Below are positions 46,620 through 56,837 of a stretch of 64,000 nucleotides of DNA, one piece after another (positions within the stretch are counted from its first letter, which is position 1; every line of letters begins with the position of its first letter). Both the position numbers and the translations under genes were made by a program. Origin of the DNA: Bacteroidota bacterium (GTDB taxonomy: Bacteria > Bacteroidota > Bacteroidia > Chitinophagales > Chitinophagaceae); NCBI GenBank assembly GCA_023386045.1, contig JAEWKK010000024.1, positions 11,759 through 75,758 on the forward strand, in the 5' to 3' direction. A model generated the notes under the pieces. It did no database searches and was not told the origin of the DNA. It saw only the letters and a program-made list of their open reading frames with translations.

Positions 46620-47329
46620 TTCTTTTTCTACAAGTAGTCTCACGCAAAAACAATTATTATTTAAATCAGCGCTGCAGAAAGACCAACGTCTAAATCTTTA
46701 CGTCCCATACTTTAATACGGCATCTTAAATGGATTGCTTTGTGATTTATTAAAAAGGATTTGGGCTTGCTTGATAGTTTATAGTCCATGGTCCATGGTCC
46801 ATTGCTATACACTACTGTCCGGAAGAACTTTTCAAAGACGAATAAAGTCGTTATTCATAACAAAATGCAACTGACAGCTTAGATCTGCTGGTATGCTTTT
46901 CGATAATACGATGCAAGAGGGATCGCGTCCACCTACGTTAAAATTCGGTGGACAATGACAGAAATCCTCCGAGCTGAGCGAGGAGATTGAAGCATAACCA
47001 AGTGAAAAGCAACCATTTTTGCTTTGAACGAAGGTTACGAGCGAAGCTTATCCCGACCCTGAGCCGTGAATTGTTACGCTATTCTTCTATGATGAAAGTA
47101 AGGGAAGGGACTTGCCCAAAACATTCAACTCATTTTTATCTAATGCAACTAAATTAACATCATCAACATTTTAATTTTACCCGTACAGTAGTGATGGTCT
47201 AAGGCCCATGAACTATGAACCATCAGCCATCAGCCATTTGCCATAAGCCATCTGCTAAAAGCACTCTCCCTTTCGCGTCCATCCTTTCTAAAATATATCC
47301 TACTTTCATACTAACCTTTAATCATCATC
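46620..47329. other. Long intergenic region with arrays and a bounded segment
   Basis: 710 bases without a gene. Contents: a 7-base-period GTCCATG array at 46778-46800, a 384-base segment bounded by inverted 13-mers (46810-47193), and a second 7-base-period array CCATCAG/CCATAAG at 47195-47260. Confidence 0.6.
46810..47193. mobile_element. Possible non-autonomous element with inverted ends
   Basis: The segment starts CACTACTGTCCGG and ends CCGTACAGTAGTG, a 13-base inverted repeat with one mismatch. No ORF lies inside; an inner GTCCACC/GGTGGAC hairpin is at 46927-46953. This fits an insertion-sequence remnant or MITE. Direct target duplications are not obvious because arrays flank both sides. 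Confidence 0.4.
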
Positions 47330-49792
47330 GTGGACCAGGTAATTCATAAAGAAAAGCCCTATCCTTTTTTGCAGGGTGGGGGTGAGATGGGCGAACTGAC
47401 CCGAAATTTCAATTGGGCTGCAACGCCAGTAGGTGATCCTTCACAATGGCCACAAAGTCTTCGTACTACAGTAAGCAATCTGCTTCATTCACGCTTTCCC
47501 ATGTTTCTGTGGTGGGGAGAAGAAATGATCCAATTTTATAATGATGCTTACCGTCCTTCTTTGGGCAAGGATGGTAAACATCCTTCTGCTCTTGGTGCGA
47601 GGGGCATTGATACATGGCCGGAAATATGGCATATTATTTCACCTCTCCATGAACAGGTGAGAACAAGCGGTGAGGCAACATGGAAGGAAGATCAACTGGT
47701 TCCTATCTATCGTAATGGAAAGATTGAAGATGTTTATTGGACCTATAGTTATAGCAGTGTGCTGGATGATGAGGGAAAACATGGAGGCATCCTTGTAACC
47801 TGTGTGGAAACTACCGACAAGGTCAATTACCTGAAACAGCTGGCTGAAAGTGAAGACCTTCTTCGTTTTGCCATAGAGTCGACTGAATTGGGCACCTGGG
47901 ATTACAACCCTGTCACTAACCAGTTTATTGGTAATGCCAGGCTCAAAGAATGGTTTGGCCTACCTCCTGAAGTATCCATCGATCTTACTCTGGCACTTAC
48001 AATAGTTGTGGAAAGAGACAGGTCAAGGGTAGAAATGGCCATCCAGAGAGCTTTGCAATTTGAGTCGGGTGGTTTTTATGAAATAGAATATTCTATTTAC
48101 AACCATAAGCAGGCCAGGGAAAGAACTGTAAGAGCCAAGGGGAGGGCCTGGTTCAACGAAGAGAAAATTGCATATCGCTTTAATGGCACACTACAGGATA
48201 TTACGGAGGAGGTTACGGCTCATCGTAAAATAACAGAAGCAGAAGAGAGAGCGCGACTTTCTATTGAAGCAGCCGAGTTGGGAACTTATGAGGTGAACCT
48301 GCTGACCAGGGAAATCCTGGCTTCACAACGATTCAAAGAGATCATTGGAGTTAATGATGCTTCAGGACACCAGGATTATGTAAATGCAATTCATCCTGAT
48401 GACCTGGAGATAAGGTCAGCAGCTTATAAAAAAGCATTTCAGACTGGCATGTTGGAATATGATGGTCGGGTAAATTGGAAAGACGGATCCCTACACTGGG
48501 TTCGTGTGAAGGGTAAAATGTATTTTGATGAAAATCAACAGCCGGTCAAATTACTTGGTGTGATCCAGGACATCACTGAAGAAAATGCATTCTGGCAGGA
48601 ACTGGAAAAACAAGTAAAGAGTCGTACAGAAGAACTGGTGAAAGTGCAGGAGTCATTGTTGAATGCTAATGCCTATTTTCAAACCATTATCAATCTTTGT
48701 AAAGAACCAGTACAGGTGTTGGAACCAGTATATTCAGAAAAGGAGATCATTGATTTCAGATTCAGGCTAACCAACATTGCCTATGCATCTTACGCGAAAA
48801 CAACACCGGAGCATTTGAAGGGAAAGCTTGTAAGTGAATTCTTTCCTGGTTATTTTCAAACGAGCAGCTTTACCGATGTAGTAGAGGTTTTTCAATCTGG
48901 CATTGCCAATTCCTGGGAGATCCATTATAACGTAGATGGTCTTGATCTTTATAATCAAATGAGCGCTACGCGTATTGGTGATGAGGTAGTTGTTTATTTT
49001 ACCGATTTCACCAGGTTGAAACAATTGCAGCTGGAACTTATCAGGAAGATTGAAGAACTGGAGAGGTCTAATAAAAATCTGGAAGACTTTGCTTATGCAG
49101 CTTCGCATGACCTCAAGGAGCCCATTCGCAAGGTTCATTTTTTCAGCGACAGGCTTAGGAATTCTCTTTATGAAAATCTTTCTGAAGATAACCGCCGTTA
49201 TTTTGAAAGGATGGAAACGGCATCAAAAAGAATGAGCTCACTAATTGATGACCTGATTTCCTATTCGCAGGTGAGTTTGTATCCGCGTGTGTTTGAAGAA
49301 GTGAACATGAATGAACTGATAGATCTTGTTTTGAATGACCTCGATGTGGAGATAGAAGAATCGGGCGCCATTATTGAAGTTGGCGAACTTTGTACTATTG
49401 AAGGTTACCATCGCCAGCTACAGCAGGTTTTTCACAACCTCGTGGTCAACGCTTTGAAATACAGGAAACCTGATCTCAAATCTCATATACGTATCAGCTG
49501 TAAAAAACTAAACGGAAATGAAATTGATTTACACTTGTTGGCAGGGGAGAATAACCGTCAGTTTTATGCAATTACTATTGAAGACAATGGCATTGGCTTT
49601 GATCAAAAGGATGCAGAGCGGATCTTCAATGTATTTACAAGACTGCATGGAAATGCAGAATACAGGGGTTCCGGTATAGGGCTTTCCATTGTGCGCAAGG
49701 TAATGGAGAACCACCATGGTTATATTACCGCCGACGGAGAACTGGGTGAAGGTGCTAGGTTTACGGTGTATTTACCGGAGGGAAGCAGGTAG
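47330..49792 (+). CDS. Multi-PAS sensor histidine kinase, soluble
   Basis: An 820-residue cytoplasmic kinase starting with GTG at 47330. No membrane helix is seen. Successive PAS-like modules lie near 25-165 (SRFPMFLWWGEEMIQFYNDAYRP), 175-295, 300-425 and 440-565, each with the usual VxGxxxDITE-like exits (FNGTLQDITEE, LLGVIQDITEE). The kinase core begins DFAYAASHDLKEPIRKV with phosphoacceptor H593 and ends with the ATP site (DNGIGFDQKDAERIFNVF, GSGIGLSIVRKV), of the phytochrome-like HWE-unrelated type. No receiver domain or partner gene is adjacent. Confidence 0.88.
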   Translation: MDQVIHKEKPYPFLQGGGEMGELTRNFNWAATPVGDPSQWPQSLRTTVSNLLHSRFPMFLWWGEEMIQFYNDAYRPSLGKDGKHPSALGARGIDTWPEIWHIISPLHEQVRTSGEATWKEDQLVPIYRNGKIEDVYWTYSYSSVLDDEGKHGGILVTCVETTDKVNYLKQLAESEDLLRFAIESTELGTWDYNPVTNQFIGNARLKEWFGLPPEVSIDLTLALTIVVERDRSRVEMAIQRALQFESGGFYEIEYSIYNHKQARERTVRAKGRAWFNEEKIAYRFNGTLQDITEEVTAHRKITEAEERARLSIEAAELGTYEVNLLTREILASQRFKEIIGVNDASGHQDYVNAIHPDDLEIRSAAYKKAFQTGMLEYDGRVNWKDGSLHWVRVKGKMYFDENQQPVKLLGVIQDITEENAFWQELEKQVKSRTEELVKVQESLLNANAYFQTIINLCKEPVQVLEPVYSEKEIIDFRFRLTNIAYASYAKTTPEHLKGKLVSEFFPGYFQTSSFTDVVEVFQSGIANSWEIHYNVDGLDLYNQMSATRIGDEVVVYFTDFTRLKQLQLELIRKIEELERSNKNLEDFAYAASHDLKEPIRKVHFFSDRLRNSLYENLSEDNRRYFERMETASKRMSSLIDDLISYSQVSLYPRVFEEVNMNELIDLVLNDLDVEIEESGAIIEVGELCTIEGYHRQLQQVFHNLVVNALKYRKPDLKSHIRISCKKLNGNEIDLHLLAGENNRQFYAITIEDNGIGFDQKDAERIFNVFTRLHGNAEYRGSGIGLSIVRKVMENHHGYITADGELGEGARFTVYLPEGSR

Positions 49793-49860
49793 CGGATGGG
49801 GAGGGCGGATAGCAGATAGCATATGGCATATGGCATATGGCATATGGCATATAGCAGAGC
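49793..49860. repeat. GCATATG heptamer array
   Basis: Immediately after the kinase stop, the sequence runs into at least four near-perfect GCATATG units (about 49824-49857). Confidence 0.8.
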
Positions 49861-50005
49861 CAAAGCGAAGAGTGGAGAGCGAAGGTTAGATTGTCATAAT
49901 TTATGGATGCAAGACTATTTTGTATACCCATCAAAGGATGAAATATCTACCAACAATAAAGAACATGGAGATTGAAGCTTACCAAAATAAAGAACTCCTA
50001 AGGTC

Positions 50006-50043
50006 CTAAACTTGCTAACGAGTGAACTTGTGATCTCGTGAAC
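50006..50043. repeat. 8-base-period TTCACAAG-type array
   Basis: Read on the minus strand: TTCACGAG ATCACAAG TTCACTCG TTAGCAAG. The same family appears at 61509. It overlaps the possible GTG start at 50038, which argues against that start. Confidence 0.6.
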
Positions 50044-50061
50044 CAACTCAAAATGTTAACT

Positions 50062-51291
50062 ATGAATGATCAACTATTAATCGACGCAACTCTATTGAAA
50101 AAATACGCCCGTGTGATGGTGCACTATGCACTGAATAATGGCAAGGGAATTAACAAGGGTGATTCCGTTCTTTTAGTAGGACAGGAGAATACGCGAGACC
50201 TGTTCCTGACCATTGGCAGGGAAGTATACGATGCAGGTGGAAATCTCATCACCAGTTACCTGCCTGATAATTTGCGTGATCAAAGCCTGGTGCGTTATCT
50301 TTTGGAAAACGGATCTGATGAACAGGTGGGTTTTTTTGCAAAACCCTATTGGCAGGGCCTTGTTGATGCTGTTGATCACATACTCTTCATTATTTCTGAG
50401 CCTGATATACACTATCTCGAAGGATTGCCTGCATCGAAGATCAGTCGCATGAACAGCGCCCGCGCTCCTTATATGAAGATGCGTGAATTAAAAGAACAAC
50501 AGGGAAAGCTTTCCTGGTCTCTTTGTCTTTATGGAACACCATCCATGGCTGAAGAAGCAGGCATGAGCCTTGAAGCTTACTGGGAACAGATCATTGAAGC
50601 CTGTTATCTGCGTGAAGATGATCCGGTGAGCAAATGGCGTAGCGTGCAAAAGGAAATTGAAACCATCAAAGACCGCCTGGATGCATTGCAAATCGAAAGG
50701 TTACATATCAAAGGTGATGATGTGGATCTTCATATCAGGATCGGTGAAAACAGGAAATGGTTGAGTGGTGGTGGTAAAAACATTCCAAGCTTCGAGATAT
50801 TTACTTCGCCCGACTGGAGAGGTACCGAGGGTTCTATACAATTCAATCAACCCCTGTATTATTCAGGTAAACGTATATCAGGTGTTTCGCTGCGTTTTGA
50901 GAAGGGAATTGTGATAGAGTCATCTGCCCTGGAAAATGAAGAAGCTTTGAAAGAAATGATCGCGCAGGAAAATGCCGACAAGGTTGGTGAATTCTCTCTG
51001 ACGGACAGGCGGCATTCACGCATCACAAAATTCATGGCCACCACTTTGTATGATGAGAATATGGGAGGTGAATTTGGCAATACACATATTGCACTAGGCA
51101 ATGCCTATAAGGATACGTTCACAGGAGACATGGCCGCTGTTTCAGAAGAACAATGGGCAGAGATGGGATACAATAGTTGTCCGAAAGTGCATACAGATAT
51201 TATTAGCACTTCCAACCGCACAGTAACAGCATTTTTAAAAGACGGAACAGAAAGAGTGATTTACAAGGACGGTGAGTTTAGGCTGGATTAA
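50062..51291 (+). CDS. M29 family aminopeptidase (AmpS/AmpT-like)
   Basis: Cytoplasmic metallo-aminopeptidase of 409 residues. The start chosen is ATG at 50062 (MNDQLLIDATLLKKYARVMVHYAL), since the longer frame from GTG 50038 runs out of a repeat array. Family metal-site motifs are present: NIPSFEIFTSP (glutamate), KVGEFSLTDRRHSRI (glutamate), GNTHIALGNAY (histidine), and SCPKVHTDIIS (histidine, aspartate). Dinuclear metal site, broad N-terminal residue specificity in known members. Single gene. Confidence 0.88.
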   Translation: MNDQLLIDATLLKKYARVMVHYALNNGKGINKGDSVLLVGQENTRDLFLTIGREVYDAGGNLITSYLPDNLRDQSLVRYLLENGSDEQVGFFAKPYWQGLVDAVDHILFIISEPDIHYLEGLPASKISRMNSARAPYMKMRELKEQQGKLSWSLCLYGTPSMAEEAGMSLEAYWEQIIEACYLREDDPVSKWRSVQKEIETIKDRLDALQIERLHIKGDDVDLHIRIGENRKWLSGGGKNIPSFEIFTSPDWRGTEGSIQFNQPLYYSGKRISGVSLRFEKGIVIESSALENEEALKEMIAQENADKVGEFSLTDRRHSRITKFMATTLYDENMGGEFGNTHIALGNAYKDTFTGDMAAVSEEQWAEMGYNSCPKVHTDIISTSNRTVTAFLKDGTERVIYKDGEFRLD

Positions 51292-51319
51292 TGGTATGAT
51301 GGGTTTATCTACCAAAGAG

Positions 51320-52078
51320 CTAACTCTTGAATACTTCTTTTACCTTCAGCAGGAACAATTCTTTTTTGCGCCGGCTTACTTCTAATTCTGCCATATTGCT
51401 CATGATCACGATGCCTCCTTCGCCACGCTGGTATTCCCTGACGTGGAGCAGGTTGATCAAAAATGATTTATGAATTCGCAGGAAAGAAGTGTCTTTGAGT
51501 AAACTGTCATATTCTAACAATGGTTTTGATACGGTAACAGTTTTATTATTCTCCAGGTGGAATACGGTATAACTTCTTTCGGCTTCACAGTAGATGATCT
51601 CTTCCAGCTTAAGTATGATAAATCCTTTCATTGTAGGAAGACAAAGCCGCATTTCTGCAGGATTGCCGGTATTGCCAAGATTGTGCAATAAGACGCGGTC
51701 TCGTTCTTCCTTTTTTCCCTCTTCTCTTCGTAACTGTACCCGTTGCACTGCTTCAATCAACCTGTCTTCATCCACAGGTTTTAATAAATAGTCGGCAGCG
51801 CTATATTGCAAAGCCTGCAACATGTATTCATTATATGCAGTTACAAAGATCACTTCGAAATCTTTAGGAGAAAGTTCAGTCAGTAATTCCAGGCCTGTTT
51901 TGCCGGGCATTTGTATATCAAGAAAAACAACATCTGGCCTGGTGGCTTCGATAAGAGAGGCTGCTGCAAGAGCATTAGAGCAGGTTGCAGCTATTTCTAC
52001 CTGGGGACAATAACGTTTTAGCATATTCTGCAAAGTGCGAATGCCATCGGGTTCATCATCTATCAGTATTGCTTTCAT
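51320..52078 (-). CDS. LytTR-type response regulator
   Basis: A 252-residue two-domain regulator: receiver with acidic pocket DDEPDG and phosphoacceptor D54 (VVFLDIQMPGKTG), K-containing PVDEDRL motif, then a LytTR DNA-binding domain (MKGFIILKLEEIIYCEAERSYTVFHL, FLRIHKSFLINLLHVREYQRGEGG). It follows the propeller sensor gene by 9 bases on the same strand and is almost certainly its partner. Confidence 0.94.
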   Translation of the reverse strand: MKAILIDDEPDGIRTLQNMLKRYCPQVEIAATCSNALAAASLIEATRPDVVFLDIQMPGKTGLELLTELSPKDFEVIFVTAYNEYMLQALQYSAADYLLKPVDEDRLIEAVQRVQLRREEGKKEERDRVLLHNLGNTGNPAEMRLCLPTMKGFIILKLEEIIYCEAERSYTVFHLENNKTVTVSKPLLEYDSLLKDTSFLRIHKSFLINLLHVREYQRGEGGIVIMSNMAELEVSRRKKELFLLKVKEVFKS

Positions 52079-52087
52079 GGTAAAAAT

Positions 52088-55000
52088 TTAGCTGTTGATC
52101 AAATGAAACTCAAGAGTAACTCTTGTACCGCAGCCTCCCATGCCGGTTTCATTAATATCGGTGATCTGAAGGCTGCAATCTGTGTGGTATTTTTCATTCA
52201 TGATCTTAAGTCTCTTGCGCAGGTTCTCAAGCCCGGCAGATTTGTGAAGCGGTCTTTGTTTTTCCTTCATTTTCTCTGATTGGTGAATGCCAATACCATT
52301 ATCCTCCACAGTACAAATCACTGAATTCTCTTTTTGGCTGAAGTGAATACAAATTCTTTTATCTCCGCTAGCATGCATCAGTCCATGCCAAATTGCATTT
52401 TCAACAATGGGCTGAATCATCATGGATGGAAGTACTGTTTCTGTAGTATCAACGTTTTCATCCGTTATGATCTCGTAGGTAAAAGAGCCGTCAAACCTGA
52501 GCTTTTCCATATCCAGGTAAGCTTTCAGGTATTCAATGTTTTCGTCCAGGGTAACAAAGACCTGGCGTGAATGTTCGAGGGTCATGCGGATCATGAGAGC
52601 AAACTTGCTGAGGTATCTTGAAGCAGTTTCATTGTCACCATCAAGTATCATTCTTTTAATACTGTTCAGAGCATTGAATACAAAATGCGGATTCATTTGA
52701 GCCTGCAGTGCTGAAAGCCTGGCTTCTATCAACTGCTCATTAATGCCTGCCAGTTCCTTTTGTTTATCTTCCAGAGATAATTCCGATTCAATCTGTTTGA
52801 TCTTATTTCCAATTAATGTGGCAATGGTGGTCAGTATTTTGATATCTCTTTCAGAAAAATAATCGATTTTGCTGTTCTCGGAATCTATCACACCCAGGAT
52901 TTCATCATTATGAATGATGGGTACTGCTACTTCGCTCAGCCTGAATTCATCATCCACCCTGTAACGATCATCTTTACGCGTATCATTTACCAAAATAGGT
53001 TGTCCTGTAGTGATCACTCTTCCAACAATCCCCTGTCCGGGAGAAACTTCAAAGCCATCAGCGGAGATCACTTCAGGCTTACCCTTGGGCCCCCATGCCG
53101 CCTTTTGCACCATTCTTGTTTTTTCATCATTCCAGAGATAAATCACACAATCTTCATAATCCATTCTGCCAATCAGGTTTTGAGCTACATCCCAGAGTAC
53201 TTCATCCACGGTATTTTTACCGGAAAGAGATGAAGAAAAATAATTGGTGATCTGTTCCAATTCATACTGGTTTTTATAATGGTCTGCCTTCAGTGTTTCC
53301 AAATGTGTTTTTTCTTTCTCCTTTCGGCGGACAATGCCTGTTCTCCATTTGACGAAGCCGAAGATCATAGCCATCACCATAATTCCAGCCAATATCATAA
53401 ACCATGTTTTGCGCCATAATGGAGGCATTACCTGGATGTAAATTTCTTTTACCTGCTCTGGCCAGCGGTGATTATAAGAGTAGGTTTTCAATTGTATGCG
53501 ATGTTGACCAGGAGCCAGGCTTGAAATGCTGAATGTAGGCTGACTTCCAATATCAATCCATGGGTTGCCAGGATCGTTCGCCAGTCGATAAGCAAAGCCC
53601 TGTGTATGTCCATCGGAAAAATTAATCGTGCCAATAGTGATCTGTATCTCACCCGATTTCCATGATGTAGAAAGCGAATCTCCTGGAAGATAGTACTGCC
53701 CTTTGTTGTTAACTACCAGGTTTTCTATGAAAATTCCAGGTGCTTCTTTTTTGTGAAGCATACTTGCAGGATGAAATCTTGAAAATGCACCTGCAAAACC
53801 AACGTAAAGTTGTTGTGCTACTGAATCATAATAAAGTCTTGTGCCTTTTACGATGGGCATGGCGGGAAAGCCATCTTCCCTTCCAAAGCTTAGTATTTTT
53901 GAGGTTGATATATCAATGCATGCAAGACCTGAATAGCTGGCGATCCATACTTTATCGCCTACAGCCAGAAGCGAAGCAATATTATCATCAGGAAGTCCAT
54001 CTTTTTTTGTGAAGTGACGATAGCTGCTTTGGGATTTATCGAAGGCAACAAGTCCATTATTGTTGGTGTTGAACCATAGGGTATTCAACCGGTCTACAGC
54101 GAGCGATGTCACCTGCTTATCAGGCATCTTGATAAAAGGGAAAGAATCGAGATAAAGATCGTAGCGATTCTTAGTAGCATTGTATTGCGCAAGGCCATGG
54201 CATGCCAGCCAAATCTGACCTTCTTTATCTTCTGTCAAAGCCACTGGAACATCCAATAACTTTTCATATAAGGGCACAATGGTAAATTTATTTGAGGGTA
54301 CATGGTATTGGTAAATGTGAAAAGCGCTGATCCAGATATTGGAACGACTATCCCTGTATAGATCACTGGTCCAGTCGCCCTGCAGATCCCATTTTGGTGG
54401 AAGTAGTCTTTCCAGTTTTCCTGTTTTAATATGATATAAGAACAATGGCCCGTTTGTTCCTAACAAAAGCGTTGATGGTTTTGCAGGAACGATCGAGCGT
54501 ATATGATTACTTCCCTTTCCCTGGTTGGGCAATAGCTGTTTTTGAAAACGCATGGTATTGCGATCGTACACAAGCAGGCCTGCTTCATGCGTGGCTACAA
54601 ATAGCTGGTCGCCGTAAGTTTGAAAATCGTAAATGCGGACATTGGGAAATTTATTTTCCAATCCTTCAGGAAAACTGGCGGATTGTACAAGTGATTTTTG
54701 GGGACTTGTACGAAACAACCCCCTGTTAGTGCCAATCCATAATTCATGATCTCTGTCGAGTAAGATGGAATTGCAGAGATAATTGGGCATGTATTTTTTC
54801 GAGATCAATGATACTTTGCCGCTGGGAGGATGAATATTGATTCGATAGAAACCTGAAATCTGTCCAGTGAGATAAAATGAGGTATCAGAAATCCTGAATA
54901 GTCTTGTTCTCCAGGCAAATTCTTTTGAGTGTGATTTAAAAGGTGAGTGAGATATGGTCTTTTTTTTCATGTCCAGGTCTATATATACTATTGAATCGCT

Positions 55001-55768
55001 ACTGGATTTTAAAATCAGTAAGGAATTTTCTGAAGGTTGAAAGAACTGGTAATTCCTGGAGCTGTTATAGTCAAGGAATTCCGCAAGGAGCGGGTTGTCT
55101 TCCGGCTTCATCTTATTTACCTTCTTAATTCTTTTATCATAGATATATAACCCGGCAACAGAAACAATGAGGTATCTCATTTGATCAAGATGATATAATC
55201 CCGAACCAAAATAGAAGTGATGAAGCGGCACTTCTTCATCGCTGAAATAATCAAACCTTGAAATCAGTTTTTGGTTTTTATCGAAATGATAAAAACCAGA
55301 GCGGGTAAGCACATAGATATTTCCTTCCTCATCTCCCTTCACATCCATCATCATGTTGAATTTGAACTGGTATTTTTTGTTGTGATATGGAATAAAGATG
55401 TTTTGTGTTTTACCGGTCCTGGTATTGACGATATGCAGGCCTGATGAAAGAATGCCCAGTCTTTCCCTGTCAAGCCATTGCGCCATATTTAACTCTTCTG
55501 CCGGTAGGGAGAGGCTGTCGCTGCTTGTATGAAACTGTACAAACTGATGCCCGTTAAATCGATTGAGCCCCGCAGCAGTAGCGATCCATATATAACCAAT
55601 TGAATCCTGTTTGATATCGCTGATAAAGTTGTGCGAAAGCCCATTGGCTGTACTGTAAGAAGTGAGTTGGTCACTGTCGAAATCCTGTGCTTTGGTAATA
55701 ATGCTCAATAAGAGGATGGTGGTAATATAAAATAGCCTTAAGAACATCAGAAGTTGTGTGGTTGCCAT
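52088..55768 (-). CDS. Propeller sensor histidine kinase with GAF domain
   Basis: A 1226-residue envelope-spanning sensor. Signal peptide (1-27, ending ITKA-Q), about 690 residues of two-component-regulator propeller repeats (SYIWIATAAGLNRFNG-like WIGTxxGL modules throughout), a Y_Y_Y domain (about 705-775), a membrane helix (about 778-800), a GAF domain (about 850-985), and a LytS-type kinase: LQAQMNPHFVFNALNSIKRMI (phosphoacceptor His near 1034) and ATP site DNGIGIHQSEKM. The insertion of a cytoplasmic GAF between the helix and kinase is unusual among such sensors. It forms a pair with the LytTR regulator downstream. Confidence 0.9.
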   Translation of the reverse strand: MATTQLLMFLRLFYITTILLLSIITKAQDFDSDQLTSYSTANGLSHNFISDIKQDSIGYIWIATAAGLNRFNGHQFVQFHTSSDSLSLPAEELNMAQWLDRERLGILSSGLHIVNTRTGKTQNIFIPYHNKKYQFKFNMMMDVKGDEEGNIYVLTRSGFYHFDKNQKLISRFDYFSDEEVPLHHFYFGSGLYHLDQMRYLIVSVAGLYIYDKRIKKVNKMKPEDNPLLAEFLDYNSSRNYQFFQPSENSLLILKSSSDSIVYIDLDMKKKTISHSPFKSHSKEFAWRTRLFRISDTSFYLTGQISGFYRINIHPPSGKVSLISKKYMPNYLCNSILLDRDHELWIGTNRGLFRTSPQKSLVQSASFPEGLENKFPNVRIYDFQTYGDQLFVATHEAGLLVYDRNTMRFQKQLLPNQGKGSNHIRSIVPAKPSTLLLGTNGPLFLYHIKTGKLERLLPPKWDLQGDWTSDLYRDSRSNIWISAFHIYQYHVPSNKFTIVPLYEKLLDVPVALTEDKEGQIWLACHGLAQYNATKNRYDLYLDSFPFIKMPDKQVTSLAVDRLNTLWFNTNNNGLVAFDKSQSSYRHFTKKDGLPDDNIASLLAVGDKVWIASYSGLACIDISTSKILSFGREDGFPAMPIVKGTRLYYDSVAQQLYVGFAGAFSRFHPASMLHKKEAPGIFIENLVVNNKGQYYLPGDSLSTSWKSGEIQITIGTINFSDGHTQGFAYRLANDPGNPWIDIGSQPTFSISSLAPGQHRIQLKTYSYNHRWPEQVKEIYIQVMPPLWRKTWFMILAGIMVMAMIFGFVKWRTGIVRRKEKEKTHLETLKADHYKNQYELEQITNYFSSSLSGKNTVDEVLWDVAQNLIGRMDYEDCVIYLWNDEKTRMVQKAAWGPKGKPEVISADGFEVSPGQGIVGRVITTGQPILVNDTRKDDRYRVDDEFRLSEVAVPIIHNDEILGVIDSENSKIDYFSERDIKILTTIATLIGNKIKQIESELSLEDKQKELAGINEQLIEARLSALQAQMNPHFVFNALNSIKRMILDGDNETASRYLSKFALMIRMTLEHSRQVFVTLDENIEYLKAYLDMEKLRFDGSFTYEIITDENVDTTETVLPSMMIQPIVENAIWHGLMHASGDKRICIHFSQKENSVICTVEDNGIGIHQSEKMKEKQRPLHKSAGLENLRKRLKIMNEKYHTDCSLQITDINETGMGGCGTRVTLEFHLINS

Positions 55769-56005
55769 ATAAAGTTATACAGAGCTGGGTGAAAAATCAG
55801 GCATGCCGCGATACTGCAAAAAAACAGTTACCAATGGGAGAATGAAACCTGCCTTTAATCTGCTGATGATAGCAGATAGAAAAAGGGCTGGGCGAAAAAT
55901 ATTTTTGGACGCTTATTCCGGTAGGTAAAAAAGGATGACCGATGGGAAAAGGGTGAAACAACTGCTTTTTTGATCTGTTTAGGTTTGCTCCTCAATCAAA
56001 ATTAA

Positions 56006-56791
56006 ATGCAAACAAAAGAGATACAAGGAACATTATGGAGCACTGCACCATCGGACTGGATGAAATACCTCGAGCCTCAGTTCATACCCTTATATAATGC
56101 AGCATTGAACGAATTGGATCTTAATGAAGATAAAATATTACTGGATGCAGGTTGTGGATCGGGTCTGTTTTTAAGCATGGCTGCTTTAACAGGAGCTTCC
56201 ATACATGGTATAGATGCATCAGATGGCCTGCTTGAAATCAGCAGGCAAAGGTTACCTGCCATTAATTTATTAAGAGAAGACCTGGAGGCATTACCCTTCA
56301 TCGACAGCAGCTTCGACGTGGTGACCGGATTCAATTCTTTTCAATACGCTGGCAATTTTGAAAAAGCCGTTTCTGAAGCTGCAAGGGTTGTTAAAAGGAA
56401 GGGGACAGTAATTATCGGATTGTGGAGCAGGGAAGAAGATTGTGAAGCTGCGGAGGTTTTAAATGCTGTTGCTTCCCTGGTACCAGCTCCATCTCCAGGA
56501 TTGCCTGGTCCTTTTGCTTTTAGTGAAGAGGGCAGCGTAGAGAAGGTTTGCAATAGCCTTGGCCTTAATTTGATTCAAAAGGAAAAAGTATATGCACCCT
56601 GGTTATTCCAGGGGGATGACATCCTGCTTAAAGCCTTTTTATCTACTGCTCCTTGTGCCAAAGCAGTGAAGCTGGCAGGTGAAGCGGCAGTTAAGGAGGC
56701 TATATTAGAAAGCGCTCAACCCTTCCGTCTTGCAAAGCAGGTTTATTACATAAGAAATCATTTCAACTGCTTCATTACAAAAAAGAATTAG
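56006..56791 (+). CDS. Class I SAM-dependent methyltransferase
   Basis: A 261-residue methyltransferase: SAM-binding motif ILLDAGCGSGLFLSMA, motif II-like GIDASDGLLEI, motif EDLEALPFIDSSFDVVTGFNSFQY, and post-motif VVKRKGTVIIGLW. The acceptor substrate is unknown. It precedes the DUF3455 lipoprotein gene by 46 bases on the same strand and may share its transcript. Confidence 0.88.
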   Translation: MQTKEIQGTLWSTAPSDWMKYLEPQFIPLYNAALNELDLNEDKILLDAGCGSGLFLSMAALTGASIHGIDASDGLLEISRQRLPAINLLREDLEALPFIDSSFDVVTGFNSFQYAGNFEKAVSEAARVVKRKGTVIIGLWSREEDCEAAEVLNAVASLVPAPSPGLPGPFAFSEEGSVEKVCNSLGLNLIQKEKVYAPWLFQGDDILLKAFLSTAPCAKAVKLAGEAAVKEAILESAQPFRLAKQVYYIRNHFNCFITKKN

Positions 56792-56837
56792 CACCCACTG
56801 TCTTTTCATTTTTAAACCAACCATAAACACAATCAAA

